Positions 46,700-55,175 of a DNA stretch of 64,000 bases are shown here, piece by piece. Made by a program: the position numbers and the translations under genes. The notes beneath the pieces are model-generated. The model was not told the origin of the DNA. It made no database searches and saw nothing but the letters and a program-made list of their open reading frames with translations. How positions within the stretch are numbered: the stretch's first letter is position 1; every line of letters starts with the position of its first letter. Origin of the DNA: an uncultured bacterium (GTDB taxonomy: Bacteria; Bacillota; Clostridia; Lachnospirales; Lachnospiraceae); contig CAJMNR010000017.1 in assembly GCA_905214875.1 (NCBI GenBank), forward strand, positions 7,847 to 71,846. The letters are read 5' to 3'.

Positions 46700-46732
46700 T
46701 TGCAAATCCATACCAATTATACTATAGTATAA
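46700..46732 (+). promoter_or_regulatory. promoter with palindrome over the -10, upstream of the DUF6465 gene
   Basis: -35 TTGCAA (46700-46705), 17-nt spacer, -10 TATAGT (46723-46728). A perfect 16-bp palindrome, TTATACTATAGTATAA (46717-46732), covers the -10. It may be an operator or a chance result of AT-richness. Confidence 0.45.
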
Positions 46733-46762
46733 CTATGATAAAAACTTATAGAGGAGGCCATT

Positions 46763-46966
46763 ATGAAGACAAATCTATACATACAATACCAAGGTTACGA
46801 ATTTCAAGATAAACCATTTATCAATAGAATAAAGGAAATTTGGTCTAATCAAGGAAATAAGATCAAAGATATTGAAACACTTAATCTCTACATAAAGCCA
46901 GAAGAAAATACCGTATATTTTGTAATTAATGAAACAACCTCTGGTAGTATACCAATCAAACAATAA
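46763..46966 (+). CDS. DUF6465 family protein
   Basis: A 67-residue protein beginning MKTNLYIQYQGYEF and ending in TTSGSIPIKQ, with AGAGGAGG before the ATG and a terminator after the stop. Short proteins of this kind, with LYIKPEENTVYFVIN in the middle, are common in Lachnospiraceae (DUF6465). No membrane span; small beta-rich fold expected. Function unknown. It stands alone on the plus strand. Confidence 0.8.
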   Translation: MKTNLYIQYQGYEFQDKPFINRIKEIWSNQGNKIKDIETLNLYIKPEENTVYFVINETTSGSIPIKQ

Positions 46967-46994
46967 TCATTCTAACAACTAAATATCATATCGT

Positions 46995-47033
46995 ATAAGA
47001 AAACACGGTACATCAGTATCCGTGTTTTCTTAT
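46995..47033. terminator. bidirectional terminator between DUF6465 gene and cheV
   Basis: A 14-bp stem (ATAAGAAAACACGG / CCGTGTTTTCTTAT) followed by TTTTTT on the plus strand. Confidence 0.9.
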
Positions 47034-47052
47034 TTTTTATCCATCGATCTAA

Positions 47053-47952
47053 TTAGAAAAGAAACTCATCGATTGTCTCTACTAAGATTCCAATCTCAGG
47101 TTTTGAAATCTGTGCATTCGCACCTAATAATCTACCTTTTGCTTTCATTTCCTCATTTACTAAGGATGAGAAAATAACAACTGGTAAGTCTTTTAACACA
47201 CTATCTGTCTTGATTAATTTAGTTAATCTATGTCCATCCATTTGTGGCATTTCGATATCTGTGATTACACAAGCGACATTTTCTTTTACTGTATTTTCAT
47301 TTCTGAATTTTTCAAGTAAATCCCATGCTTCTTGTCCATTTGCTGTAATTGTGAGATTAGTATATCCTGCTTCAACAAGACAATCTTTGATTAGACGTTC
47401 AAGCATTGGAGAATCTTCTGCGATAATGATCGGCTTCTCATTTCTATTTCTTTCACCAAGTTTCTTCACGTCATCAATTTTTAAAGAAGTTGCTGGACAA
47501 ACATCCGCTACAATCTTTTCAAAGTCAAGAATAATAATTAACTTTTCGCCTAATTTAATAATTCCCGTAGCAACCCCTGCTCCGTTCGTATTAAGTGTCA
47601 CATCCGGTTTCGTAATATCTTTCCAAGATACACGATGGATTCCTAACACGCTGCTAACATGAAAACCGATACTTAATTGGTTGAAGTTTGTAACAACCAT
47701 CATATCCTTTTCTGTTAATCCGTTATCTATTATATTTAAACTTTTGAACAAACTAACGACAGTGATAATCTCATTTCTAGGCATAAAGATACCTTCAATG
47801 GATGGATGAGAATTTGGAACCATAGTTGGTCTTTGGTAAGGTAAAATTTCTTTTACTTTTGCTACATTTATACCGTAGTGTTGATTTCCAACACAGAATT
47901 CCAATATTTCTAATTCATTTGTACCACTCTCTAATAAAATATTAGTTTCCAA
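47053..47952 (-). CDS. cheV: chemotaxis coupling/adaptation protein CheV
   Basis: A 299-residue protein starting at a TTG (METNILLESG) with AGGAGGA 6 nt upstream. Residues about 10-150 are a CheW-like domain (EILEFCVGNQHYGINVAKVKEIL). Residues about 172-299 are a receiver domain with the acidic pair in IIAEDSPM and the phospho-acceptor Asp in ITDIEMPQMDGHRL. CheV couples receptors to CheA and adapts by phosphorylation. No other chemotaxis genes are here. A sigma-D-like promoter lies upstream. Confidence 0.93.
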   Translation of the reverse strand: METNILLESGTNELEILEFCVGNQHYGINVAKVKEILPYQRPTMVPNSHPSIEGIFMPRNEIITVVSLFKSLNIIDNGLTEKDMMVVTNFNQLSIGFHVSSVLGIHRVSWKDITKPDVTLNTNGAGVATGIIKLGEKLIIILDFEKIVADVCPATSLKIDDVKKLGERNRNEKPIIIAEDSPMLERLIKDCLVEAGYTNLTITANGQEAWDLLEKFRNENTVKENVACVITDIEMPQMDGHRLTKLIKTDSVLKDLPVVIFSSLVNEEMKAKGRLLGANAQISKPEIGILVETIDEFLF

Positions 47953-47990
47953 GTTGATTCCTCCTAGAATATATTACTTCGTCGTAATTT

Positions 47991-48018
47991 ATATCGACAT
48001 GAACATGCAATATATTTA
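47991..48018 (-). promoter_or_regulatory. sigma-D (flagellar) type promoter of cheV
   Basis: On the minus strand TAAA (48015-48018), a 16-nt spacer and GTCGATAT (47991-47998) match the B. subtilis sigma-D consensus TAAA-N14-16-GCCGATAT with one difference. It lies 39 nt upstream of the cheV start. Confidence 0.65.
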
Positions 48019-48140
48019 TAGTAAATAACAATAAAATATACGAATTATGTAATATTTTTGCACATTAATTTATTTTCTCTGGCAATCCCCCTCGTGTGAA
48101 GAGTTTCCTTGCAAAACTCTTTAGGCGATATACTCCTTCC

Positions 48141-48265
48141 CCACCAAGAACAAAGTGTGTGTTCCACACACTCTCGCGTCTTTTGCGTTTGTCAAGGAAC
48201 GCACACTTTGCCCGCGCCGAACCTGGTCTTGGTAGCGACATCTTCCTTTCAGGTGAGTGCGCATC
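48141..48265. repeat. degenerate GC-rich intergenic element, copy B, with large inverted repeat
   Basis: The 3' part (48203-48265) contains CACTTTGCCCGCGCCG and GAGTGCGCATC, shared in order with copy A. The 5' part folds with it: CAAAGTGTGTGTTCC (48151-48165) pairs with GGAACGCACACTTTG (48196-48210), and CCAAGA near 48144 with TCTTGG near 48227. No coding frame of interest. The region between cheV and the PH-domain gene (47953-48379) holds this, a CCC/GGG hairpin near 48270 and the downstream terminator. Confidence 0.45.
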
Positions 48266-48339
48266 ACACGTCCCGCTTTTTGGGACCTTTTTAATTGTTA
48301 GGAAAGAGCTCGACAGAGAAATTTCCTAGCAATTAATAA

Positions 48340-48371
48340 GCTCATATGCTATCTTAAGACAACATATGAGC
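48340..48371 (-). terminator. terminator of the PH-domain gene
   Basis: Stem GCTCATATG / CATATGAGC with a 14-nt loop, followed on the minus strand by TTATTAATT; 9 nt after the stop codon. Confidence 0.65.
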
Positions 48372-48379
48372 CATGTGCT

Positions 48380-48763
48380 CTACACATCAAAGTCAATATC
48401 ATCCTCATCCGGAGACATGCCGTGTGCAATATCCATTGTATGAATTGTTCTACGCCTAATTCTCGCCTCTTCACTTGCCTTCATTAAATAATCTTTAATT
48501 TCTGTAGAACGGCGAATGTGTTCTAATTTTAATTCTGGATGAGTCGTATCACCTGTATAACAGATTACAGTGCCGACTCTTGAAATTCGTTCAAAAAAGG
48601 ATTGTACTAATCTGACATCTTGAATTTTATACATATAAGCATCGTCTTCCACTATACTTAGAAAACCTTTTCTTATTGTAACTTTATCTTCATCTATCAT
48701 ATATTTTGTAAAAGTCCAAGGCAATCCAAATAATTTGGTTCTCTTCTTTTCTACATAATTCAT
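48380..48763 (-). CDS. bacterial PH-domain (DUF304-type) protein
   Basis: A 127-residue protein. Residues about 10-95 have the bPH_2/YdbT-type pattern: FTKYMIDEDKVTIRKGFLSIVEDDAYMYKIQDVRLVQSFFER (read in part), then a beta strand VGTVICYTGD. Unlike most relatives it has no membrane helices, and its tail is acidic (SPDEDDIDFDV). It lies 15 nt after the lipoprotein gene and probably shares its transcript. Confidence 0.75.
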   Translation of the reverse strand: MNYVEKKRTKLFGLPWTFTKYMIDEDKVTIRKGFLSIVEDDAYMYKIQDVRLVQSFFERISRVGTVICYTGDTTHPELKLEHIRRSTEIKDYLMKASEEARIRRRTIHTMDIAHGMSPDEDDIDFDV

Positions 48764-48778
48764 AGTCTTACTCCTTTA

Positions 48779-49534
48779 TTATTTAATCGTCACCTCATAT
48801 GCCTTCATTTTGCTACTGGTAGCATAAAATGTCGCATTGGATAGCTTAAATGAATCCTTAACCTCAAATAAAACTACAACTTCTTTTGATTCTCCCGCTT
48901 TTACTTTTCCTTGATAATAAGTCATATCATTATCGAGTAATGTATGCACAGAAGGAATCCACTCACTTCCATTGGCTTTCAATAAGAAACTTACCTGACT
49001 CTTAAGCAAATCCAAAGAAACATCTTTGCTATCTTTATTCTTAATTGCAAATGTTACAGCTAAGAATTTGTGATTTTTACTTGGTGTAATCGTATCAACA
49101 CTTCCGCTATTTGGGTACTTATTGTATTCTTTTACATTCTTATATGTAATTGATACATTTTTAAGATCATACAATGATTCTAATGTGACTTTAGTCATCT
49201 TTTCGATTTCATTCGATTTATCGTTTGTCGTATCCTTGTTTGTCCCTGTAGGAGTACCAGTCGCATCCCCTTTAGTAGTGCTTTCATCCTCTGCCATAGT
49301 CGGAGTCGATGTTGGTGCAACTGTTGGTGCTGGCGTAGCTGTTGCTTCAACTTCTTCCTCTAACTTCACCAATTTGTTGTTGTTTTCATTCCTATCGTAT
49401 CTAACGATAACGGATGTCAAATAATCTGCAACTAAGTCAGATTGTTTGTCGGTTAAATTCACACTGCTTGCACAGCCAACCATTACGTTAGCCATCCCTA
49501 CCACAAGCATCATAGAAGTTAACTTCTTTCGCAT
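48779..49534 (-). CDS. lipoprotein with DUF4352-type domain
   Basis: The start MRKKLTSMMLVVG (49534) has GGGAGG with 6 nt spacing. Residues 1-21 are a lipoprotein signal ending in the lipobox MVGC, so Cys is lipid-modified at the outer face of the membrane. A Thr/Pro/Ala/Glu-rich linker (about 55-115) follows, then a beta-sandwich of about 120 residues (FLAVTFAIKNKDSKDVSL) resembling DUF4352 Ig-like domains. 251 aa. Function unknown. Confidence 0.75.
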   Translation of the reverse strand: MRKKLTSMMLVVGMANVMVGCASSVNLTDKQSDLVADYLTSVIVRYDRNENNNKLVKLEEEVEATATPAPTVAPTSTPTMAEDESTTKGDATGTPTGTNKDTTNDKSNEIEKMTKVTLESLYDLKNVSITYKNVKEYNKYPNSGSVDTITPSKNHKFLAVTFAIKNKDSKDVSLDLLKSQVSFLLKANGSEWIPSVHTLLDNDMTYYQGKVKAGESKEVVVLFEVKDSFKLSNATFYATSSKMKAYEVTIK

Positions 49535-49625
49535 CTGTTGGCCTCCCTGTTTAAATCTGTCATATCTCATATAATATTACCACTTTTTTTAGTATTCGGC
49601 AACGCATAATTCAAAATTATAAATT

Positions 49626-49679
49626 AAAAAGACTAATTTTTGACACAATACAACTTTTACCGTCAAAAATTAGTCTTTT
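49626..49679 (-). terminator. terminator of the two-component operon
   Basis: A long stem (AAAAAGACTAATTTTTGAC with 49662-49679) just after the kinase stop codon, followed by TTAATTT on the minus strand. Confidence 0.85.
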
Positions 49680-49684
49680 ATATT

Positions 49685-51298
49685 TTAATTTTTCGTTTCT
49701 ATATCGAACCAGAATACAACGCCATTTTGAAGGTTATTTACGCCAAACTTTTTGTTATGCGCATTCATAATTGCCTTAACAATAGATAATCCGATTCCAT
49801 TGCCACCGTATTCTCTCGTTCTGGCTTTATCCACCTTATAGAACTTCGTCCATATATTATCAATATCTTCTAGCGGAATATTATCTCCAGTATTAAATAC
49901 GGATACTCTTGCATCATTTTCCCTCTGCTCAATTGTAATGCGAATGATATTCGGATCTTTGATATGGTTAAATGCATTACTAATATAGTTGGTAATAACT
50001 TCTTCCATCATATACTCATCTGCCCAAACAAAAAGCGGCTTACTTGCATCAAAGATAATCTGTACGCCCTTCTCTTCTGCCTTAATTCCATAGGAATTGA
50101 TTACAGACTGAATGACCTGGGTCAAATCGAAATGATCGAATTCCACCATGTTATTACTTGATTCTAATTGATTCAATGTAAGAAGTTTCTTAACCATCGT
50201 ATTCATCTTCGATGCTTCATCTATAATAACCTCGCAGTAAAAATCTCTGCTTTCCTGATCATCGGAGATATTCTCTTTCAGGCCTTCCGCGTAACCTTGT
50301 ATCAAGGCAATCGGAGTTTTCAACTCATGAGTAACGTTGGATAAGAATTCTTTTCTCATCTCATCAATCTCTATCTTATTTGCAATATCACGCTGCAATT
50401 CATTATTCGCCCGCTTCAAGCTCGATATGGTATCCTCTAACTGCAGGGACATCTCATTGATACTGTTTCCTAAGACACCAATTTCATCTTTCGCCTTATC
50501 CTCATATTTTACTGAGAAATCAAGCTGACTCATGCGATATGCAATATTAGCCAACTGATAAATCGGTCTCGTAAAGTTTCGAGAAACAAAATACATAACA
50601 ATCGAACCAAGAAGCACAATCAAGATACCAACAACTCCAAGGAACTGATTTGCAATGATAGCGCTTTCCTTAACACCAGCAAAGTTCGTACGGATATAGA
50701 TCGTATTATTCCCATCCAAAGCACCATACAAATCAAGAAAATAATTTTGTGATCCTTTATCATAAATCTTTGCGATTACATATTCATTTGTTGATTTCAA
50801 GATAGTAAAAGACTCTCGTTTCTTTCCTTTCTTATCAGAATCATCCGGAGCCACCTGTTCCGACTGCGTAGTGTCACTATTAGTTTCTGGTTCTGTATTA
50901 ATATTGTATAGATAATTTTTGAACTGAATCGCACTTAAGCAGATTCGGTCCGTCTGCATCCCGTTATTCTTAGGCCAATATACATAAACGCCAAGATTGG
51001 ATGGCCAGTTAAGAATGTAAATGGAAACAGAGTTGTCTGCCTCTAATTTTCTCATGGCAGAATCAAACTCGTTATACTCTTCCTCTGTGGCGTTATAACG
51101 TCCGGAACTTTCGTTTATTTCCAAATACTTATCAATAAGATCATCTACCTGGCTTTGCACCTGACCACTATTTTTTACTTTATATTCTTTATAGTATTCT
51201 TCAAAAAACTGCTTATTTACAATCCAACATATAAGTATGGAGGCAAGAAGTAAGACTGTTGTAATACCAATCATTTTAAACTTGATGGAATGTCTCAT
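49685..51298 (-). CDS. sensor histidine kinase with extracytoplasmic domain
   Basis: A 537-residue protein. Transmembrane helix at about 8-28, an extracytoplasmic region to about 210 (Ser/Asp/Glu-rich in the middle), second helix at about 215-238, HAMP to about 290. The HisKA domain carries phospho-His in NVTHELKTP near 325, and HATPase_c has the N, G1 (VFNTGDNIP) and G2 (GGNGIGLSIV) boxes. It lies 13 nt after its response-regulator gene. WalK-like layout, but without PAS; stimulus unknown. Confidence 0.9.
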   Translation of the reverse strand: MRHSIKFKMIGITTVLLLASILICWIVNKQFFEEYYKEYKVKNSGQVQSQVDDLIDKYLEINESSGRYNATEEEYNEFDSAMRKLEADNSVSIYILNWPSNLGVYVYWPKNNGMQTDRICLSAIQFKNYLYNINTEPETNSDTTQSEQVAPDDSDKKGKKRESFTILKSTNEYVIAKIYDKGSQNYFLDLYGALDGNNTIYIRTNFAGVKESAIIANQFLGVVGILIVLLGSIVMYFVSRNFTRPIYQLANIAYRMSQLDFSVKYEDKAKDEIGVLGNSINEMSLQLEDTISSLKRANNELQRDIANKIEIDEMRKEFLSNVTHELKTPIALIQGYAEGLKENISDDQESRDFYCEVIIDEASKMNTMVKKLLTLNQLESSNNMVEFDHFDLTQVIQSVINSYGIKAEEKGVQIIFDASKPLFVWADEYMMEEVITNYISNAFNHIKDPNIIRITIEQRENDARVSVFNTGDNIPLEDIDNIWTKFYKVDKARTREYGGNGIGLSIVKAIMNAHNKKFGVNNLQNGVVFWFDIETKN

Positions 51299-51311
51299 TA
51301 TACGCCTCCTA

Positions 51312-51989
51312 TTACTCAGTTACTTCGAACTTATACCCCATACCCCAGATTGTCTTGATATAGTCGCCTTTATCTCCCATCTTGCTACGAAGTTTCTTTA
51401 CATGTGTGTCAATAGTTCTGGCATCTCCGTAATAATCGTAATTCCAAACATTATTTAGAATTCTTTCTCTTGAGAGTGCAACTCCTTGATTCACAATAAA
51501 ATACGTTAATAGTTCGAACTCTTTAAAACTCAAATCGATAGATTTCCCATCAATCGTAACTAAATGTGCCGCTTTATCAAGCACAATTCCTCCGATTTCA
51601 AAAGAATCTTCTTCTTTGGCGTTACTTCTGCGAAGAACCGCCTCAACTCTTGCAACAAGGATTTTCGGACTAAATGGTTTCGAAATATACTCATCGATTC
51701 CTAATTCAAATCCCATCAACTCATCACGCTCATCACTTTTAGCAGTTAACATAATAATCGGTACTTTCGAGTACTGACGGATTTCCTTGCAAACTTGATA
51801 GCCATCCATCTTTGGCATCATTACATCTAATATAATTAAAGCAATATCCTTTGTTTCAAAAAAGATATCAACTGCTTGTTCTCCATTTTCAGCTTCTAAC
51901 ACTTCATAGTTACTACGTACTAAAAAGTCCTTTACAAGCTTTCTCATTCTACTTTCATCATCTACAACTAGTATTTTCATTCCACTCAT
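51312..51989 (-). CDS. OmpR-family response regulator
   Basis: A 225-residue protein: receiver with VVDDESRM, phospho-acceptor in LIILDVMMPKMDGY and KPFSP, then a winged-helix DNA-binding domain (LSFKEFELLTYFI, DTHVKKLRSKMG). A GGTG ribosome-binding site precedes MSGMKIL; a second Met four codons in is possible. It is the first gene of the two-component operon. Target genes unknown. Confidence 0.92.
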   Translation of the reverse strand: MSGMKILVVDDESRMRKLVKDFLVRSNYEVLEAENGEQAVDIFFETKDIALIILDVMMPKMDGYQVCKEIRQYSKVPIIMLTAKSDERDELMGFELGIDEYISKPFSPKILVARVEAVLRRSNAKEEDSFEIGGIVLDKAAHLVTIDGKSIDLSFKEFELLTYFIVNQGVALSRERILNNVWNYDYYGDARTIDTHVKKLRSKMGDKGDYIKTIWGMGYKFEVTE

Positions 51990-52074
51990 AGTTTCACCAG
52001 ATCCTTTCTGCCCTAAATCATCATATTTTTACAATAACACATCATTATGATGATTTTGTGAACGTGCCTTATTT

Positions 52075-52620
52075 TTATTTCGCTTTTGTATTTTCTTCTA
52101 ATGCTTTTTCACGTTCTTGTAACTGCTGCTCCCACTGGGCATATTCATTTTGAATCTTCTCTCTTGCAATCTTTTCATTATTCTTTGGACTGTAATAAGA
52201 GATTGCGAACATTGCAATAACAATCATAACTAAGAAAACATTTAAATACATGCTAATGGAATGTTTATGCTCTAACTTTTCACATTTCTTTTCCAATGCA
52301 GCTTTCGACTGTTCTTTTCCTTCCTTCTTTACATCGCTTCCAATAGAAGGCTTTATAGCAACTGGTGGAACCATATTCTCTGGAACAATCTTCTTGCTAA
52401 GTATATAACGTCGAAGGCTCTCCATAAAGTTATACCCAACCACAGTCTCAAATATATCTTTTTCCGTTAAATTCATATAAATTTTTAAGGCTGACTTTGC
52501 ATTTTTTAAATCTGAATTTGCCTTGATATATGCAACTGATTCTTGCTCCTTCGCTGCCTTCTCATATTCCTGTTTTGTGCGGAAAGAAAACCCTTCCACA
52601 ATCCATTGCTCATTTGACAT
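52075..52620 (-). CDS. single-pass membrane protein, hypothetical
   Basis: A 181-residue protein starting MSNEQWIVEGFSFRTKQEY. The N-terminal 70 residues look like a small helical domain (SDLKNAKSALKIYMNL). A Lys/Glu-rich segment (about 95-120) precedes one membrane helix at about 125-147 (MYLNVFLVMIVIAMFAISYY), and the tail is coiled-coil. Not recognised. It lies directly after the decayed oxidoreductase, 2 nt from its end. Confidence 0.65.
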   Translation of the reverse strand: MSNEQWIVEGFSFRTKQEYEKAAKEQESVAYIKANSDLKNAKSALKIYMNLTEKDIFETVVGYNFMESLRRYILSKKIVPENMVPPVAIKPSIGSDVKKEGKEQSKAALEKKCEKLEHKHSISMYLNVFLVMIVIAMFAISYYSPKNNEKIAREKIQNEYAQWEQQLQEREKALEENTKAK

Positions 52621-52621
52621 G

Positions 52622-53137
52622 TTATTTTCCTCCAGGATACGTAAAGCCCCACTGGTTTCTTATTGAATCCAACATCCCTAGTAACTTTATCGTATTGTCT
52701 AACGAATGTATCCTACTTTCCTTTTGTCCATTTCTTATACATTTTATCACTTCATTAAGTTCATACTCATACCCATTCACTTCAAATGGCTGTTCATATG
52801 TTTGCACACAATTTCCCGTCTAATCATAAACCATAGCTTTCTGTGCACGATAGAATGCAGGAACTACAATTTTCCCCTTGCTTCCTGTAATTACTGCATC
52901 CTCTCCTATATAACTACATATCGAAGATTGAAGCCTCGCAATCGCTCCATTCTGATATGTAAACTGAACTGTATTTATTTCATCGACTCCTGTGTCAGAA
53001 AACTTAACAGTACTTTCAACCTTATCTGGTAACTGGCCAAATAAATGCATTGCATACATAATCAGATAAATATCGACATCAAGCAATGCTCCTCCACCAA
53101 GTTCCTTCTTATATATACGACTATATTGTAGCTTCTT
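52622..53137 (-). pseudogene. decayed Gfo/Idh/MocA oxidoreductase (truncated, in-frame stop)
   Basis: The segment starting RIYKKELGGGALLDVDIYL is the C-terminal domain of a Gfo/Idh/MocA NAD(P)-dependent oxidoreductase. The whole N-terminal Rossmann domain (about 120-130 residues) is missing, and the truncation point is about 35 nt from the BceB-type permease stop codon. An in-frame TAG at 52820-52822, after AMVYD, splits it; the frame continues unchanged into TGNCVQTYEQPFEVNGYEYEL up to 52622. Both lesions make a working product unlikely. Confidence 0.85.
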
Positions 53138-53171
53138 TATAGCGAAAATGCAAATAAGAGTCAAAGTATGA

Positions 53172-55175
53172 TTATTTTCTACTAACAATTTTATAATAGA
53201 CTTTTGCAGTTAAACTATAAATAATAACATAAACCACTGCAAATAGTACAAAGCAAGACAAAACACATCCAATATAAAGTCTCGTATTCATCATATTAAG
53301 TAGCGAAAGCAATTTAGATATCAATGGGAACGCTACCAGCAGATGAACTCCAGCAACAATCAGAGGCAAAAAGAATACCGTCAAGACCTGAGAGTGAATT
53401 GCCTTCTTCACTTCACTCTGGCTTAGACCCACCTTCTGCATAATTGCAAACCGTTCTCTGTCTTCATAACCTTCGGAAATCTGTTTGTAATAGATAATCA
53501 GTACAGTTGCCATCATAAATAAAACTCCCATAAAGATACCAAGGAAGAACAAGCCACCGTAGATTCCAAGCATACCCGCCCTATTGTCTGTTCTACTTTC
53601 ACTATAAGCATCGTACCCAAGTTTAGAAAGTTCTCTTTTCATTTCTGAATAAAAGCTTGCTTGTGCATCCTTGTCTTGTGAAGTATCAAACCCATAGTAG
53701 AACTGAGTTGATTGGTCTCCTAGCCCTAAGTTTCCCGCCTCATTTGCTAAACAATCATTGATTTCTTTCAGCTGTTCTAAATCAGAAACGACGATATAAT
53801 GCGCACTTGCTATGTTTGATGCTGTTTCTCCATTCTCATAGAAATGATCAAGTACACCTGCAACCTTATACTCACGATCAAAGATAGTAAGAGTATCCTC
53901 GCCATAACCATTTCGATTGGAATAAATAAGAACCTCTCCCTTATTCAACGCTCTGCTTTCATTCATGATTCTGTTATAGTCTTCAAGGGTCGAGAATACT
54001 AATATATTGATATTTTTCATATCATTTACAGCATCTACTTCCTTAGGATTCGTAATAAAGGTATTCCCTTTACAAATTGCTGCTATGCTGATAAAAGAGT
54101 AGCTGGTTTCGTTTTCTATTGAAAGTTTTTCCTCTTCAGCAAGTTTGCGAACTGTAGACACCAACTTGTTATTACACTCTTCTTTGGTCTCATTCGAATA
54201 GATTCCAAAATCATTTGGATAACGGGTATTCATAATATCCTCAAATCCAACCATCATAGACGCTGTTGAGGAAACCACAACTAATACCATCGTAGAAAGA
54301 ATACAAATATTCGCAAGGCCAACTGCATTCTGTTTCATACGATAAATCATGCCGGATACACTGATAAAATGCCTCGTTTGATAGTAATAGCTTTTCTTCT
54401 TCCTAAGTAGCTTTAGTAATACAATACTTCCAGCTGTAAACAATAGATATGTTGAGATAATCACTAAAATCACTGCAATAAAAAATAAATAAAGCGATGA
54501 AACCGGGTTCTTGGTAGTTAACGCAAGATAGTAGCCCCCAGCCATACCAACTATTCCAACTAGTGTCATAACCCATCTTGTCTTCGGTTCTTTTTCTCCT
54601 ACATTTCCACCACGAAGCAGCTGGGCCGGATTAGAGACACGAAGCATATTTACTGATTTAATCAGAATCAGAAGGAAAAGGATCCCGAAGAATACGATTG
54701 TCGACTGAATCACCTTTCCAGAAATGAAAAAGCCTAGCGGTATCTTAGTACCAATTATTTTTGCAATAAATAAAAACATTACCTTGTCTAATGCAATCCC
54801 CAAAATAAGTCCTGCTGCAAGACTAATCACCATTATAAAGACGGATTCAAGCAGAATCACTTTTGCAAGATGCCGCTTTTCCATTCCAAGAATATTGAAC
54901 AAACCAAATTCTTTCTTTCGGTTCTTCATTAAAAAGCTATTGGTATAGAATAGAAAAATAAAGGAAAATAAGCCTACAATAAAACTACCCATGTTTAAAA
55001 TCATCTGCAATGTCTTATCTCCAATCATTTTCTCAATTCCAGGATTCTCAGAAAGTGACTTCATAATATAAAACATCATAACGGTCATAACACAGGTAAG
55101 AATATAAGGAATATAGGTTTTACTATTCTTTTTTATATTATTTAGCGCAAGTTTTGTATAAAAAACCTTATTCAT
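53172..55175 (-). CDS. BceB-type ABC transporter permease (FtsX domains)
   Basis: Start MNKVFYTKLALNNIKKN (55175), with GGTGGTGAT 5 nt upstream; it overlaps the end of the ATPase gene. The 667-aa protein has ten predicted helices in 4+2+4 FtsX groups. A large extracytoplasmic domain of about 200 residues (residues about 310-520) distinguishes Bce-type transporters. Together with the ATPase it should remove or free the target of a peptide antibiotic such as bacitracin, and it also signals to the linked histidine kinase. Confidence 0.9.
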   Translation of the reverse strand: MNKVFYTKLALNNIKKNSKTYIPYILTCVMTVMMFYIMKSLSENPGIEKMIGDKTLQMILNMGSFIVGLFSFIFLFYTNSFLMKNRKKEFGLFNILGMEKRHLAKVILLESVFIMVISLAAGLILGIALDKVMFLFIAKIIGTKIPLGFFISGKVIQSTIVFFGILFLLILIKSVNMLRVSNPAQLLRGGNVGEKEPKTRWVMTLVGIVGMAGGYYLALTTKNPVSSLYLFFIAVILVIISTYLLFTAGSIVLLKLLRKKKSYYYQTRHFISVSGMIYRMKQNAVGLANICILSTMVLVVVSSTASMMVGFEDIMNTRYPNDFGIYSNETKEECNNKLVSTVRKLAEEEKLSIENETSYSFISIAAICKGNTFITNPKEVDAVNDMKNINILVFSTLEDYNRIMNESRALNKGEVLIYSNRNGYGEDTLTIFDREYKVAGVLDHFYENGETASNIASAHYIVVSDLEQLKEINDCLANEAGNLGLGDQSTQFYYGFDTSQDKDAQASFYSEMKRELSKLGYDAYSESRTDNRAGMLGIYGGLFFLGIFMGVLFMMATVLIIYYKQISEGYEDRERFAIMQKVGLSQSEVKKAIHSQVLTVFFLPLIVAGVHLLVAFPLISKLLSLLNMMNTRLYIGCVLSCFVLFAVVYVIIYSLTAKVYYKIVSRK

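Noticed and set aside
47210..47662. Plus-strand 150-codon frame inside cheV
   Set aside because: Antisense shadow of cheV with skewed composition and no ribosome-binding site.
52820..53188. Intact 122-aa gene
   Set aside because: Its first 17 residues do not fit the family and the rest is the middle of an oxidoreductase that continues in frame after a stop codon; treated as a pseudogene.
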